Of a DNA stretch of 64,000 bases, positions 10,871 to 24,337 are shown piece after piece. This stretch comes from Archegozetes longisetosus (taxonomy: Eukaryota > Arthropoda > Arachnida > Sarcoptiformes > Trhypochthoniidae). Position 1 is the stretch's first letter; the number at the start of each line of letters is the position of its first letter. Under the pieces are notes generated by a model. The model saw only the letters and a program-made list of their open reading frames with translations, did not search any database and was not told the origin of the DNA. The stretch covers positions 19,098,220-19,162,219 of the forward strand of contig JAEMBT020000001.1 of the NCBI GenBank assembly GCA_018873245.2. Reading direction: 5' to 3'. A program made the position numbers and the translations under genes.

Positions 10871-13800
10871 TTTTTGTTTATGACCTGAGAATTAATTGTT
10901 TGCTTTATGAACTGCCCGCTAAATTAATGCAAAACCAGTGAGTAGACACTATAAAAAGATGTTTCGTTCATCTTTTCGAGTAATTTGCAAATCGTTGATT
11001 TTCAAGTACTTACAGTATAGAGAGAAATATAAATTATACAGTAGCTGCGAGTAATCCTTGCCGACTGTGTCCAACATCTATCATTTGGAAATGATTTCTT
11101 GATATGAGAATATAAGGTGAATTAGATTTGTAAAAATTTCATTCGTTTACAGCTTAATTTATGTGATAGCCATGAAATTGATGTTATCCATTCATATGAT
11201 TTCTTCTATCGTTATAGATATAAACTTGAATGAAAGTCAATATTTAGTATTAAAGAGTGAGTATCTCGTCATTCGATAAATCCAAGACATTTGATAATCT
11301 CGTGATTTATATCCAAGACAGTAGTTATTTTAACATAAAAACTAGTAGAAATCGTAAAGCGTAATAAAACTAAAATATAAAATATAGCCAGAAGCGGATG
11401 GCTTAAAAACGCATTCAAATTAATAGCTCGAAAAGTCACACTCATTATTGCAGACGTAGAGAAAGTTAGTTGTTGAACTTTTTGTTGAATAAAATTAAAT
11501 TTCATGCATATATTACAGCAATAACTAATAGAAAAATTATAGAATTCATTTAAAATTGTTATAACTGTGCGTATAATTCGCGCTTCACGCGTTCAGAAAC
11601 ACATCTCTGATTAATAAACAGGTCATTTATGAGATTTAAAGCATTCATTCAATATGTTTTAATATTTTATTTGTTAGAGTGAGACTTATTGTTAATTTCA
11701 AGATTAGTCAAGTTTAATTCAGATTATTATCAAAACATTTGAATATATGAAACTTCATATTCAAGTTCTGATTCGATTTAGTTTTTATGAATAAGTTGGT
11801 CTTATTTGATAGAATTTCTATCAATTTCTAGAATTCATGTGAAATCTCTTGGTGTTTACGAAACTCTGTCCATAAATAATGATGTTTTGATAATTATTTG
11901 TTGTTCATTATTGTTGATCTGTTGTCAGAATTTAATTTTACAATAAAAACAACGGAAGTAAATGACTTAAAGGAAAATTAGACAATAGTTGGCATTCGGT
12001 TTAGTCAAGAATGAAGACATTGAAGCAGTCTCCTAATACAACCTGATTATTGGTATTCTGATTGTTATTCTGAACCTGTGACTTGTCGCTAATGCAGTTG
12101 AGTAAGTTTTCTGTTTGATTTTGTTTATGAAGTGTGAATGAAGGACATCTCATTTGACTCAATTTGATCCTTGGACGTCATAAACGTTTTATATGACGGA
12201 GAAGTAAACTTCCATCTGAAATAACGCAATTGATCGTAATATTTACCCAAATGTTTCATTTAAGGCAATTTCAATAAAAATCTTAAATTAAACTAAAGGT
12301 AAATTATAAATATAAGTGATGTCATATGAAAGATAACTGAACTAATAAGAAAAATATGTTTACTAAACGTTTCAACCCTTCACGTGAAATAATTGCTACT
12401 TTCGATTGATCTGATAATTATTACTACAAAAACAAAATTTTGATTTTGCTCAATCATAACGAAATTGCGAAGTATTGCAAAATTAATGAATATTGAAATT
12501 AAGATAAATGCAAATTTGAGTTTCAATCGTTTGATTCAACTATAGATTATATAATATGGTTCCGAAAATAAATATTTATCCCAATTCTTATTAAGAGTGA
12601 TCCAGAATTGATTCACGAATTTCTAAAATGCGATCCACTGAGTGATAAAACAGTTGTAATCTTGAAATTCCTATTAGTATCAATTTTTTAATTTGGTCAC
12701 AAATGAAGATCAGATAAATTTGAATTAGATCTTATATCATTTTCTGTTAGATTCAATTATTTATTATATCTTTTATGCCGAAAGAGTCATTGAATGTTGA
12801 TTTGATAGCTTTTAAAAATTAATATTTGAACCAACGTATGGTCTCGTGCGACTTAAATCTATCAAATGGGAGACTTATTCAACAATTAAATAGAAGCCAA
12901 ACGTACTCAAAACTAGATGAAAAGAATTCAAAGCTAGATTTAAACAAATTGAGTTAGGCTTCATTTGGGTCTGATATAAATATAGTTTCTATTCATCATC
13001 TATTATTTGATTTCTATTTGTTTAAAATAGATTCAAATTTAAAACTTATTAATAGAAAAACACTAAAAGTGACTAAAATGAAATAAAAATTGATTATTTG
13101 ACTCATAAAAAAGTTGAAGTTTATTAAGGTTTTAGTATAACTCTTAAATAAGTTAAAGTGTTGGTATGTTTAACCAGAAAGTACTATCACATTCCAGTTG
13201 TGTTAATTAATAACTATTAATCGAATGGTTATCTGTTTTTTTTGTTTGTCCTTCAAACGCTTTTCTAAATCTCACCTTCAATAGGAAATTTTGAATGCAT
13301 TATAAGTTAAACTCTTGTACATATTCTTGCCTTAATCTTGTCACGATTCAAAGGACTGCAGAAACATTTGCTTCGATGAATTTTTAATTAAAGTGTGCAC
13401 TTAATAGTGGTGTATAATTTGAATGCAATTACTAAATAAGTGATAACAATCATAAGACACTTGTATTTAGTATTCGCAACTTTAGTAGCTTAAATAGATT
13501 TATCGATAGTCATATTACACTTTGTCCAGTATAACAACAAAACAAGATGATATCGATATTATGAAGTGAATTGAATCAATATAATTAGCTAGACTATCAA
13601 TCTAAAAAATCATGAAACCAGTTTAACAAATCCTATTAATAAAAGTGATTCAAATAATTAAAATGAAACTTCGTTAAAACTCATAGTTTTGAATTTTAAT
13701 CACCCTCGTTTAATTATATTTATAAATTCATGGCAGCTTATCTATTAAATATAACTGATATAAATCTCAAATCATTTCCTGTTAAAATTTTCTTCTTGTG

Positions 13801-14433
13801 AGGAATACAAATCTGAAAAAACTTATAATTAATGAAATCGTCGGATATTTAGTGGCAATAAATGAAGAGACTTAGGCTTTAAAAACTTGTTAGTGTTAGA
13901 TATATCGATTGTCTCCTAGTTATTCGAACCTTATATGTAAAATTTTATAAAGCGATTTATTTAAATTTCAAAAGGATAAACTATTGACATATTCAGTTTA
14001 ATTTAACTCATTTCTATTTATAAATTAAGACCAATTTTTCTTTACATCAGTTAAGGAAGAAGTCTAGTCAAATAAGTCAAAATCAAGTATTCGTCTAGCT
14101 CAAAAAACTTTCAAATTTTATTACGTTTAGTTTCTAACACCCATACAGTTTTCGAGACGACACCTTCTTTTCAAACATTTTATCTCGTATTTGATGAGAA
14201 AACAAATTTTGGTCATTGAACTGAGATAGTATTGTTTGAAAAGATTAGTGGCTTATCCGAAAAAAGTTACATTATTATGGTAATTATTATAGTAGATTAT
14301 TATGGTAGCGTAGAGTACGCTGCTGTATGAGATAGTGTTAGCACGAACAGAAAAAATAAGGAAATAGCTCTTTTCAAACTAAACTATAAGTCCAAAGAAG
14401 AGTATTGAAGCAAAACCACACATAATCACTTCA

Positions 14434-14459
14434 CTCTCTCTCTCTCTTCTCTCTCTTTC
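14434..14459. repeat. (CT)n microsatellite, interrupted
   Basis: A CT dinucleotide run interrupted by TT steps; no coding context. Confidence 0.85.
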
Positions 14460-15389
14460 TTCGTAGTGCTGAGAAAATCTTATCAGTTCTTGCTATAAAG
14501 ACAAGTTGTAAAGCCGGCCGGACTAGTATTACAGTCACTCTTTCTTGAAAAGATAGATTAAGTAATCGTTTTTAAAATAAAAGTCTAAAATTTTGATAAT
14601 TAATATTAGAATAGCTAAACAAGAAATCTGGTGAACAATAATTAAACAAAGATATGAGAAAATTAGAATGGTGTTCCAGAAAACTAAAGAACAATTATAT
14701 AATAATTAAGATAATAAAAATATGATCAGTTAAAAACCGAAAACTGAAGTGGTTAGCCATAAGTAAGAGTATAAGGTTTGATAAGAACTGTAATCTGCGT
14801 TACGTAAGGCAACCTTACCGGTTAAGGTCACATTAGCATTTCCTTAGGTATCCCTCATTTTTTCCTGATATCATTTTTTAAATATTGAAAACACGGACAC
14901 TTCACACGAGTCAAGTTAACCAGATATTTAATGTAGGTTTGCATCTGAAAGGTGTGCAAAAGGTTTTACTCTTTTATTGAATGTTTCAGTCGAGTTTTCA
15001 ATTGAATTTTCAATTTTAAAAGTGCTTTAAAATGAGAATCAATACTATGTTTATGCTTCTTTTATTATGATAAAAGTGGATATCGCAAGAGTAAGTCATT
15101 TTTCTCATCTATTTTTCAATAATATTATAAATTAAGTAAACTTTCGAACTGACACAACTCATGTTGAGCACGCTTTCATCCTGTCAATCTCAACCTTTTA
15201 TCAATTATTTGATGTGTTCACTATTTGCTTGTTTGTTTAGTCGATATTCTTGTCTTTCTACCAGAGCTTCAAGTATTTTATTTTGATTTTATGGTTTAAT
15301 TTTGGTTTATTTTTAGCATTTAAGAATAGCTAAGTAAACAATTGATAAATTGTAAGAAAATAGATGAGTGGCTTGGAAACATCAGAATA

Positions 15390-15403
15390 GTGAGTGAGTG
15401 AGT

Positions 15404-15460
<57 letters not shown>

Positions 15461-15480
15461 GAAAAGAGCGGAAAAGAGCG
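15390..15480. repeat. (TGAG)n-(AG)n compound microsatellite
   Basis: Five TGAG units run directly into an uninterrupted AG tract to 15458, followed by two copies of a ten-base gcggaaaaga unit. It is the longest simple repeat in the window and likely to be polymorphic. Confidence 0.9.
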
Positions 15481-18400
15481 AGGTTTAACAAAGTAAAAGA
15501 GTGAAAAGTCGGTCGTAAAGGGAATACAGGAAGTGTTCTGTTAGTTTTAAAGCAGCGTTATTAAGATTATGTGTGATGTACTACATTTAATCGGGTCTAC
15601 TTTATATATTCCGTATCAATAGTCAAATTTATTTTTTAGTCTTCAATATTTATTTTATTCATAATCTCTTTATTACTGTTATTATTTATGCATTTTAGTC
15701 TTTGTTGAGATTTGATCGCATTTAAGTAGTCTATTGCTCATAATTTGATCCATATTTCGTCGCAAGTGCTGACACTTTTACTGAACTTGTAAATAAAGTT
15801 AAAATCAATTTTTGCGGAAAAGTGTTTCCATTGAGTGAAAGTATTTTTCTGGGATAGAACTGCAACAGCTATCCGTTTGTTCCTATTCTTTACAAACAGA
15901 TCCAGTTTAAAGTTAATTAAAGCCTTGCTCTACAGATTCTTCCGCGTAAATCTAGAAGAGTTTCAGCATCTTATCAGACAGTCTCTGGGGATACAATTAC
16001 ATTTTTACTTTTACCTATCAGAAAACTTATTTCATTACTGTTTCAATTTAGGAACGAACCATAAATTTCTGCTCTTTAACTTATATTCTATTAAATAAAG
16101 CTTTTATTTCACTCTAGAGACTGGAAAATTGTATTGAAACAATTGATAAATATGAAAATAATTTGGTTTCATGATCGTTACTTGATTTGAATTTAATTTT
16201 TTTCTCAAAGTAATTAGTTTAGGCGTTCACCCGTTTGATAAATTTTGAATTAAAACAGATAATAACTTTTAATGCTTATGGTGTAAATTTATGGATAATT
16301 ACCAAATCCTATTTCCAAAATCTGTATTTTATGAATTATAGATTTTAAGCAGATTTTGTATTATTATTCGACTTAAGCTATTTAAATGGGTTCAAACTTA
16401 ATTACTTGACCATTTCTCTACACAATTAAAGTGTGCATACTTTACCAAATGTTCTGACCCCTTTTTCCTTCTCTTTAAATCACTTAATTTTCATTTTGAT
16501 TAATCAAAGTTTAATCATTTAACGCACAACATATGTAAACGGGGAAAAAGTTGATATGCATTTTTTCATTTAGCCAAAAAACTGAAAAATGAGTCAACAT
16601 AATAGTTTTGCAATTAGATGAACAACTAGAAAACAAAGTGACAAACTTGAACAAACTTCCTTCTATTCGACCATAATTACCTCAGACTTGATTTTCAAAT
16701 AACTTTCATGTTCATCAAATTTAGATGAATTAAACTCTTCACTTCTTAAAAGTAAATATCAAATATGATTTGATTTGCAAATATTCCTAAATGTTGAGTG
16801 TTTTTTTTGAGACAAAACTACACTTTAATGTGAGTGAATGGAATTAGAAAAATGATTCTCGTTCTCAATATTTAAGTCACGTTTAGAGGTTTGACACAAT
16901 TTATTGAAAAGAAAAGGAATTTCTCCCATTTTTGATTAATAATAAGGCGAAATGAATTTGCGATTCAATTTGAAACAAGTATTCATTGAAATTGAGGCTC
17001 AACTTGATAACTAAAGGTGGAGTACCTTTGCAACAATCAGACTAATTCTAAAGCCTCTATTAATCATATATTTCTGTCTATTGTGGATCAATCTTTTTTG
17101 AACATCTGCACAGATTTGCAGAAATGCTTCTTTTGTTCAGTAGCTCATAGTAGAGATGACACAAAAAAGCTCATTATTTTGCACGTTTCGTTATAACATT
17201 TATCTAATAGTGAAAGAAATTTATATTTTTTTATTTATATACCATAAACCAGATGGCTTTTCATTGTCCTCATTTGACATAATCGAAATTGTTTGGAAGA
17301 TCCCAACAAGTTTTGCTCTACTTTAACTTCTCATTTTTATCTAATTGCTTCTTAAATATTTTTCTAAAATGATGGCAAAATATTTCGGGTTTTACAAATG
17401 ATGCCCACATTTGAATTTAGACAATTGACAAACTAATTGGCAGCACGAGATTTCATAGCACTAAAGCTCCAACTTGTATTAATCAATTTTATTATGCGAA
17501 TAAGAGAATGACTCGAATCAGAAAATTACAATTATTGTCCATTTTGACAGATGGATAATAATCACAGGCGATAACTGAAGGTTTCATTTCCAAAAGGGCT
17601 TAATTGGATCAAATCGATTATTGAGATAAATTCATAAACGTTACGTGATCTCAATTGACTTTATTAATAAAGCCTTGATAACCTTAATAGATTTTATTTT
17701 AAAGTGTAAGTTTTATAGGATTTAAGCCGTTTTTATAGTAGACAGCATTGGCAATCGATTCTAAACTTTATTGTCCATACGGAAAGAACTAAATATCATT
17801 TTTTCACAACTTTGTCACTTAAGCCCTTTTGAAAATGAAGACTTCAATTGTTGGACAAATTATGAGCTCAAATTGATATGAGAAACTTGAATTTTCTACC
17901 AAATGTTTTAAAAGTAATGATTTACACTGATGATCGCGTGTGGAAAAGTTTTAATTAAACTTTATTAATACTATTTATAATTAAAATAACGATAAATGCA
18001 ATATGTTTTTTGGATTAGTCACTAATTTTTAAACTTAAAAATTTTGTCTGTGTCATAACAACCTTCAGTAAGTACAATAATTTCAATAAAAAAATCTTCA
18101 GATTTCAAATATTCATCTCTGATTTGCTAAAATATGAAAATCTTATAAAAACACTGGTTTATGAGTGATATGGGAGTCTCATTAAAGGAAAGTTTTCATT
18201 TAATTATATTTTGCAAAATATTAGTATAAAGTTTCCAATACATGAATATTCTAAATAATTTACCAAGAATTTAGTGCTCAAGCATAGTTTTCCAGTAAAT
18301 TGTTCAGTAATTGGAAATGATTAAATTAAAAAATAAAGCTGAGCACTTTCCTTCAAGCCCTGAAGTAAACAGAACTAAATTCTAGATCCATAAAATATTA

Positions 18401-19689
18401 CTTATGATAATAAGAAAATCAATTTTGATAAGAAAGTGATTCTATTTTTTTATTTACAAATGGGCCAAACAATTAGGTTGTCCTTGAACGACTAAATTTA
18501 TTTTATAACTTACTTTAATCACTATTAAATTATGCCAGACTTTTGATTTTGTTGGTTTAAATAAACCACAAATCGGATGCTTTTTACTAGATAGCTCTCA
18601 TATTGAGTTTTTTCCGAAGATATCTAGTTAGGAAAGTTAGAATTCAATTTATCAGTAAAATTTCAAAAAATATGAAATTTTGATAGAATTTTCGAGTTTT
18701 TCAAACAGTGAAAGTCATTTGAAATCTGAACATTTAAATTATAAATAGCATATTAAATCAGATGAAAAAGAATCAAACTTAGTTAAAAGAATTAGATGAT
18801 GGCGTACGTGAAATAGTTTAGTTGCAACCTAGCCAAAAATTGTTATCTAAATGAATCAAAGACAAGAAAAAGTTTGACTCTTTTCTTAAAGGAAATTTAC
18901 ATAAGCCATAATTAATGTTTGAAACATTGAATGTTCGACTTTGAAATATGGCTATTAACTACAAAAAACAGTTACGCAACACAATAATATGATTTTAAAA
19001 CAAGTTTTTCATAAAAGAGAGCGCAGTAGAGATACGCCCTTTTTCTTGATCCAAATTCAAGTTAAATATGCATTTGTTTTGCGCAGTTACTAATACCAGT
19101 CAAATCCCGAATCAGGTAAACCTCGCAGTAGGCCCGAGGCTTCAAATTTTTTTAGTTACTGTTTTATGTGAGAGACTCTCGCTTTTCGCTAAAACCATTT
19201 CTTAAAACAAGTTATGATGGACTTAGGGTCTTATCAGTTCAGCCCATCTGCCAATTGCATCACAGAATCTCGTAATTCAAGTTTAGGAGGAAGAGAACAG
19301 AGCTGTTAAGATAATAATAATAAAAACTGAAAGAGAAAGCTGCTGAACATTACTCTCTGCTATTGTGTAGTATTTAATAGTTTAGTTGCATTTTTGTAAT
19401 TTGAAATCAAGAAAATTATTGAATATGATATTTTTCCACAATTAAGATAGAAAAGTAGAAAATTTGTTCACTACTGGCAGTGCATTAAATTACTTTTGAT
19501 TTGATGTCAGTTTAATACAAGGACAACCGTTTTTTAATCTTATATACCTTCAATTGACGCGAAGTTGTCCTCTTGTTTCATATAAACTTCAAACACGACT
19601 GAAAGTTTACCAGCAGTGCTCTGACTGTTAAGATAGCAATACCATTAGTGCTACTCACTATTGCTATTGTGTATTTAGATAACTATACT

Positions 19690-19697
19690 TATAAAAG
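19690..19697 (+). promoter_or_regulatory. TATA box candidate for microprotein gene A
   Basis: TATAAAAG lies 104-111 bases upstream of the ATG at 19801, a plausible distance for a short 5' leader. Prediction from the motif only. Confidence 0.45.
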
Positions 19698-19800
19698 TTG
19701 AAGTTATTAAAGTTTCTCAACTTTTCATTCTGCTTTTGCTCTACTTGCTTCGACTCTTAACTAAGTTTTGTGTTAAATATTTTTTGAGTTAAATAATAAA

Positions 19801-20644
19801 ATGTCACAGAATTTATTCTCCTTCAAAGAGCCAATTCTGAGCGTATCGTAAGAAATTATTAATAATTAATAGTTATTATTATATTATTATATTTTGCTTT
19901 CGTAGTGTATATTAAATTTTAACTTAATTTGTTTGAAAACTTATTTGATTAGTTGATTCTATTTCCCTTAGTTATTAAGTTTTGATGCCAAAAATAACTT
20001 AAATAGATATGAACAAATCTGAGTTTAGGGTTGGACCGGTTCCTTCTAAACGTGCTATCAGTTTAATTAGAAACTATTATGATATCACAGTTTATTATAA
20101 TTGTTTTCATGAATATAAATTTAAGTAATTTGACCATATACTCATTTAAAAATTCTATCTAATGATTCAATTCCTAAATATACTATATTAGGATTTCGTT
20201 AAGTTAGGTTCTAACCTAACTTTAATCTTTTATGAATGTAAAATATTATCTTATTTTACATTCATTTTATAAAATTGATGATATAAAATAATGAGTCAAA
20301 GTATTTAGATTATATTTTTTAAAAAGCTAGGAATAGTTAAGTTGTAGGAAAGCTACATTTGATATCCAAGTAATAACAAATTTGGTTTGTTCTTACAATT
20401 TTCAAGCAAATTGAGTTAAACAAGTTTCCAATATCTGTTCAATATTAGAGTAGACTCATATTAAAAGTGTTACAACTGACCAAATTTAACATATCTCAAA
20501 ATCAGGGACAGTGAGAAAGTGGTGGAATATTTTCAGTCTCATTGGAACAAACTGCGAGATCAAGCAATAGATCAAGATCTAACAGTGATATCAGTAATTG
20601 TTGCAGTGATGCTTTTATTGCATTACATCGCTCATAGCAAATAA
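19801..20644 (+). CDS. Tail-anchored membrane microprotein A (61 aa), two exons
   Basis: Exon 1 19801-19847, intron 19848-20505 (GTAAGA...CAG, phase 2), exon 2 20506-20644; 61 residues. The soluble N-terminus contains SEKVVEYFQSHWNKLRDQA, followed by one C-terminal hydrophobic segment (LTVISVIVAVMLLLHYIA) ending HSK, so the predicted topology is a tail-anchored protein with a cytosolic N-terminus. The paralogue at 24338 matches it at 21 of the last 45 residues and has a phase-2 intron at the equivalent place, which supports both models. A TATA motif precedes the gene and AATAAA follows at 20993. I do not recognise the family; the role is unknown. Small regulins, OST4-like or mitochondrial assembly factors have a similar shape, but nothing here identifies one. 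Confidence 0.72.
20201..20265. repeat. Two adjacent hairpins in the intron of microprotein gene A
   Basis: 20201-20222 is a near-perfect palindrome (aagttaggttctaacctaac...). It is followed by a perfect 14-base stem, 20232-20245 with 20252-20265, and a 6-base loop. Both lie inside the intron. They could be a small insertion or a structured intronic element. Confidence 0.6.
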
Positions 20645-23600
20645 CCTACAATCATTGTGTAACTAAACATGTCTAATATTATTTATTGGCACCTTTCCTA
20701 TCATTTCTCAATTTCGAGTCAGTTCTCAATTGAATGGTTCCATCGATAAGACAGACAATATTTTACTAATCATTTACGCCTTGATCTCATATTTGTCAAG
20801 TGATAGTGAAGCCTAAAGTAGAAGAGAGTAAAAACTATTTCAAGGATAAAATCCTTAATCAGTTGGTTCAGGTTTTCTCCAATTAACGTAGTAATCAATT
20901 GTGTTATATTCTCATATACATCACTGCTTTTGTTATATTAATATTCATAACTACGTTCATTCATTCTGTATTTCTATTGAATTTGTTTGTTAAATAAAGT
21001 TTTTTCTTCAAATCAAATTTTCAAAATCTGTCTTTCATTTGATTACTTATAAGGATCTAAACACACCTTAAAAGCAAACTTAGGTTTGGATATCGTGTGA
21101 GTAATAAATGAGTTATCTAATCACGTGTTCTCATGTTAATAAGCGGAATTTTACCAAAAATACAATAGTATTGAAAAATGTTCATTAATCTAACCTTGAA
21201 TTGAACAAATAACTTGGGTGGCTCTAAGCTTATTGTCTTCTCCTTACGTTTCAAGAATGCTCCAAACATTTCATTCCCAAGACATAAGATTTAACGTCAT
21301 AACATCAGTCTTTAGAAATTGTAGTTAAAGTTTGAAACGACCGAACCTATTACGTTAGCAGTATAACCATTCACTCATTCAATAACAGAGTAATGCATTT
21401 TTGTTTTGATGGTTGAGCTGAGTGTTGCAGAATAAAACACTTTTTGTTTAAATTAGTTTTATCGGTAAACAGACATTTTATTGTTTATGTAGATATTTGA
21501 GGCTAACTTATGTTCATATTTTTGGTGTCATGCTTATCCATCTTATTTAGAGCTCAACTACAATTAACTTTGTTCAAAATCATACAAACTGATGATCGAT
21601 TTAGTTGCATTTACTTCTACTTTGTAATAAGTCCAACTTTTGGTTGTTATTATTGGAGGAGAGAAATCAAACTCTATTCTCTCTTTCATACCATTCTCTG
21701 TTTTACTTTTAACTTGAAGCATATTATGCCTAATACACACACGTGTTATGACTCTGGAGTAATGCATTTTCCGAGAATTAAAGGTATAATAATTTGAAGT
21801 CTCTTGGAAAAAAACTGCTTTGTTTGTTAAATAAGTTCAACTTTGTATTAAGTTATTTAAGCAGTTAGTTTTAGCTGAATTTTCCACATTTGTGTAATAC
21901 TCGAACGTCAGTCCATAGCTTAATGAAGAATTGATGAGTTTTATTCAGATTTTCAAACTTCGAATGACATAGAATTTAAATTAGTTTTTCTGATAAAATC
22001 CCTTTTTTATATCACTTTCCTCGTCAAAGTTTTCAGTTTCGATTCAATTAATATTTATTATTACTTTATCACGAAATAAATCTAATATTTATGATTTTAT
22101 TCTCTATAATTATAAACTTTTATATGCTCTCTAAGTTTAAGTAGGTTTTCAAGTTTGAAACAATGACGGTTTGATTTTATTTGTTTAGGTTGAGCATAAA
22201 TAAATGCAAATAATTGCATACAATAGTAATTCAACTGACTATAACTCTATGAAGCTTATAATAAAGAAAATAGCTGTCAACTATAATATTCTTACCTTTC
22301 AATTAAGTTAGAAGTCATGAGTGACACCGAAGGACATAGATCTCACCTGTTATTGTACGAGTGATGAAAGTATTTTCAAATCAAACATTCAATGATTTTT
22401 CTATATTAATCGCGCTGAGCTATAAGTACTTAATATAAAATCAATATTTTTCTCATGCCTTTAAATAAGTTGTTTAAAGCTGAAGGATTTTGATCAAATA
22501 ATCAAACTCATATTGAATTGAAATTGTTTATTAAAAGCAAATATTGAGCAACCTTATTGAATGTACTCAAAATAGCTGTTATGTTCTTAGCTTGAAAAAT
22601 ATGAAATAGGTTGAAGTGGTCATTTAAATTTTCCTATTATATTTTCACATAATTTATCATTTCAAGTCTACTATGTTTTTTCAGACTGTTTTCCTCTGAA
22701 GCAAAACTTCAGAATTTGAAACATAGTTTTAATTTGATAGTCAATTCTTAAGGCTCTCGTAGACGTTAATTAGAATTTTGAAGAAGTAATATAAGATTCA
22801 GGGTGAATACAATATGTCCTTGGAAGAGCTGAAGATCTATACAATAATAGCCATATCCAGTGTAACCTACACCGTAGACAAATATCTATTCAAATATAAT
22901 ATCGGTTATTGATTTGCTCGCAAATCATATGATTGACAATCATATTATATTTTCCAAAAGATAAGTATTGCCTTTACAGTGGAATATTCACTATTTTCAA
23001 AGAGTTTTCATTGTTGTTATTGTGTAAGAAAGAATGGATTGAAATAAGCTACAATTTAATAAGAATATAATGTTGCTCAGCGTTACCTAATAAGTAATAT
23101 TAATATAAGATTCCTTATTGTTTGTAAAAGTGAAATTGTGCGTTGTCTAATTTGCTGTAGAGGTAACACCTGTTTCTTTGTGTTTTTATCATTATCTGTA
23201 ATGACCCGTAAAGCTAAAGAATCACGTACTCAGGCATATTTGCACGCATTCACGTGTCATTAGGCCAATAAAATCCTGTTAACCTTTGGTAAACAATTCA
23301 GTATCCAATAGACTAACACTACTAAAGCTGTCCGTTATTTACAAATGACTTTATTCTTCTTTTCGCTCTGACTTTTACTTTCATTTGTTGCGTGGCTTTC
23401 AAGCTGAGTGTGTTTATGAGCTTTTCTGCTTTTCAATTGTTCCGTTAATGAGATCCAGACTTTCAGGTAAGCATTAGTCAAACAATTGTTTGTGTCGTTC
23501 AACTTATTTCAATACTTCAACCGTTCATTGTCTGCATTTTGTTTGGTTAGGATAATAATGTTCTCGTTTGGTTGATAATGTTTTAATTTTTGTCTTTCAT

Positions 23601-24337
23601 ATCATGATTATTCGGTTTTATGCTTAAGGGATTTCATTTGAAATTCAGTCAATCGAAATATTTGTTTTCTATTAAGCCGTAATTGTGTTAATCAACATAA
23701 ACCAAATCTTATTGGAAAAATAGGAACAATTCTGATTATAACAAAATAGTCATTGTTGTTTCGAGTGAAGGTTAGAAAGTGAATATACTTTTCCCTTAAT
23801 AACCTTTTGTCTTATCCGGTTTAAAGAAATTTCTTTCTAATTCTTTTGGTAAAAGTATTTTTTTTAAAGTCATTGAAAGATAGGGACAATTTTCCCTTTG
23901 ACTGAATTTCCTGTTTTCCAGTAGGATTCAATGGTTTTGTTGTATAGAAAGCTTAATCTGAATGAAACAATCAGTGTGTGTTACTTGTAGGCAGTTTTAC
24001 TTACTTAGGATTACATTGAAAGCGAAGGCTGACTATAATATGCATTAATAAAATTGAGTTTCACTTTTTTGTGTCAGTTCTAATTGTCGACTATTGCTGC
24101 ATTAAAGTGTTACATTATTGTAATGCTCTAATGATCTCGAGTAATAACTGCAATACAATAGTAAATCATTTACATAACTACTACTAATGAGATTTTAGTG
24201 AGACATTTTTGCATCATTTTCGCATATTTTCTCACTTTTTCTCTCTCTTTCCGATTATTATAGATTTTAATTTTCTCTCTAATTTGGTCAAAAAGTTGTT
24301 TTACTACAAGTTAATGCTGTATTAGTCATTAAAAGTG
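20645..24337. other. Intergenic between the two microprotein genes
   Basis: No established gene. An ATG frame at 22814-22912 gives 32 residues with a central hydrophobic stretch (IYTIIAISSVTY) but no support. A strong donor-like site (TTTCAG|GTAAGC) at 23467 could end a 5' leader exon of microprotein gene B. The frames at 21510-21797 (+) and 21564-21767 (-) overlap each other and look spurious. Confidence 0.35.
20993..20998 (+). other. Polyadenylation signal AATAAA, gene A
   Basis: AATAAA lies about 350 bases after the stop codon of microprotein A. It is the first clear signal downstream; prediction from the motif only. Confidence 0.4.

Larger units (their letters stand above)
9850..19689. 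other. Large gene-poor interval
   Basis: Apart from the fragment at 10390-10870 and the microsatellites listed separately, I see no supported gene. Short open frames at 11269-11505 (-) and 15835-16098 (+) have no recognisable domain and biased hydrophobic or AT-driven composition. A distal exon of an unrecognised gene could be missed here. Confidence 0.4.

Noticed and set aside
11269..11505. Minus-strand 78-residue frame, considered as a receptor exon
   Set aside because: No family signature, and no adjoining exons with compatible frames.
15835..16098. Frame starting KVFFWDRT, slightly like IS66 accessory proteins
   Set aside because: Similarity is limited to a few residues and the rest does not fit.
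19090..19180. GC-richer patch considered as a tRNA
   Set aside because: No acceptor stem or T-loop (GTTCGAATC-like) arrangement can be folded.
21510..21797. Plus-strand frame overlapping a minus frame at 21564-21767
   Set aside because: Mutually antisense, no domain, no conserved neighbour.
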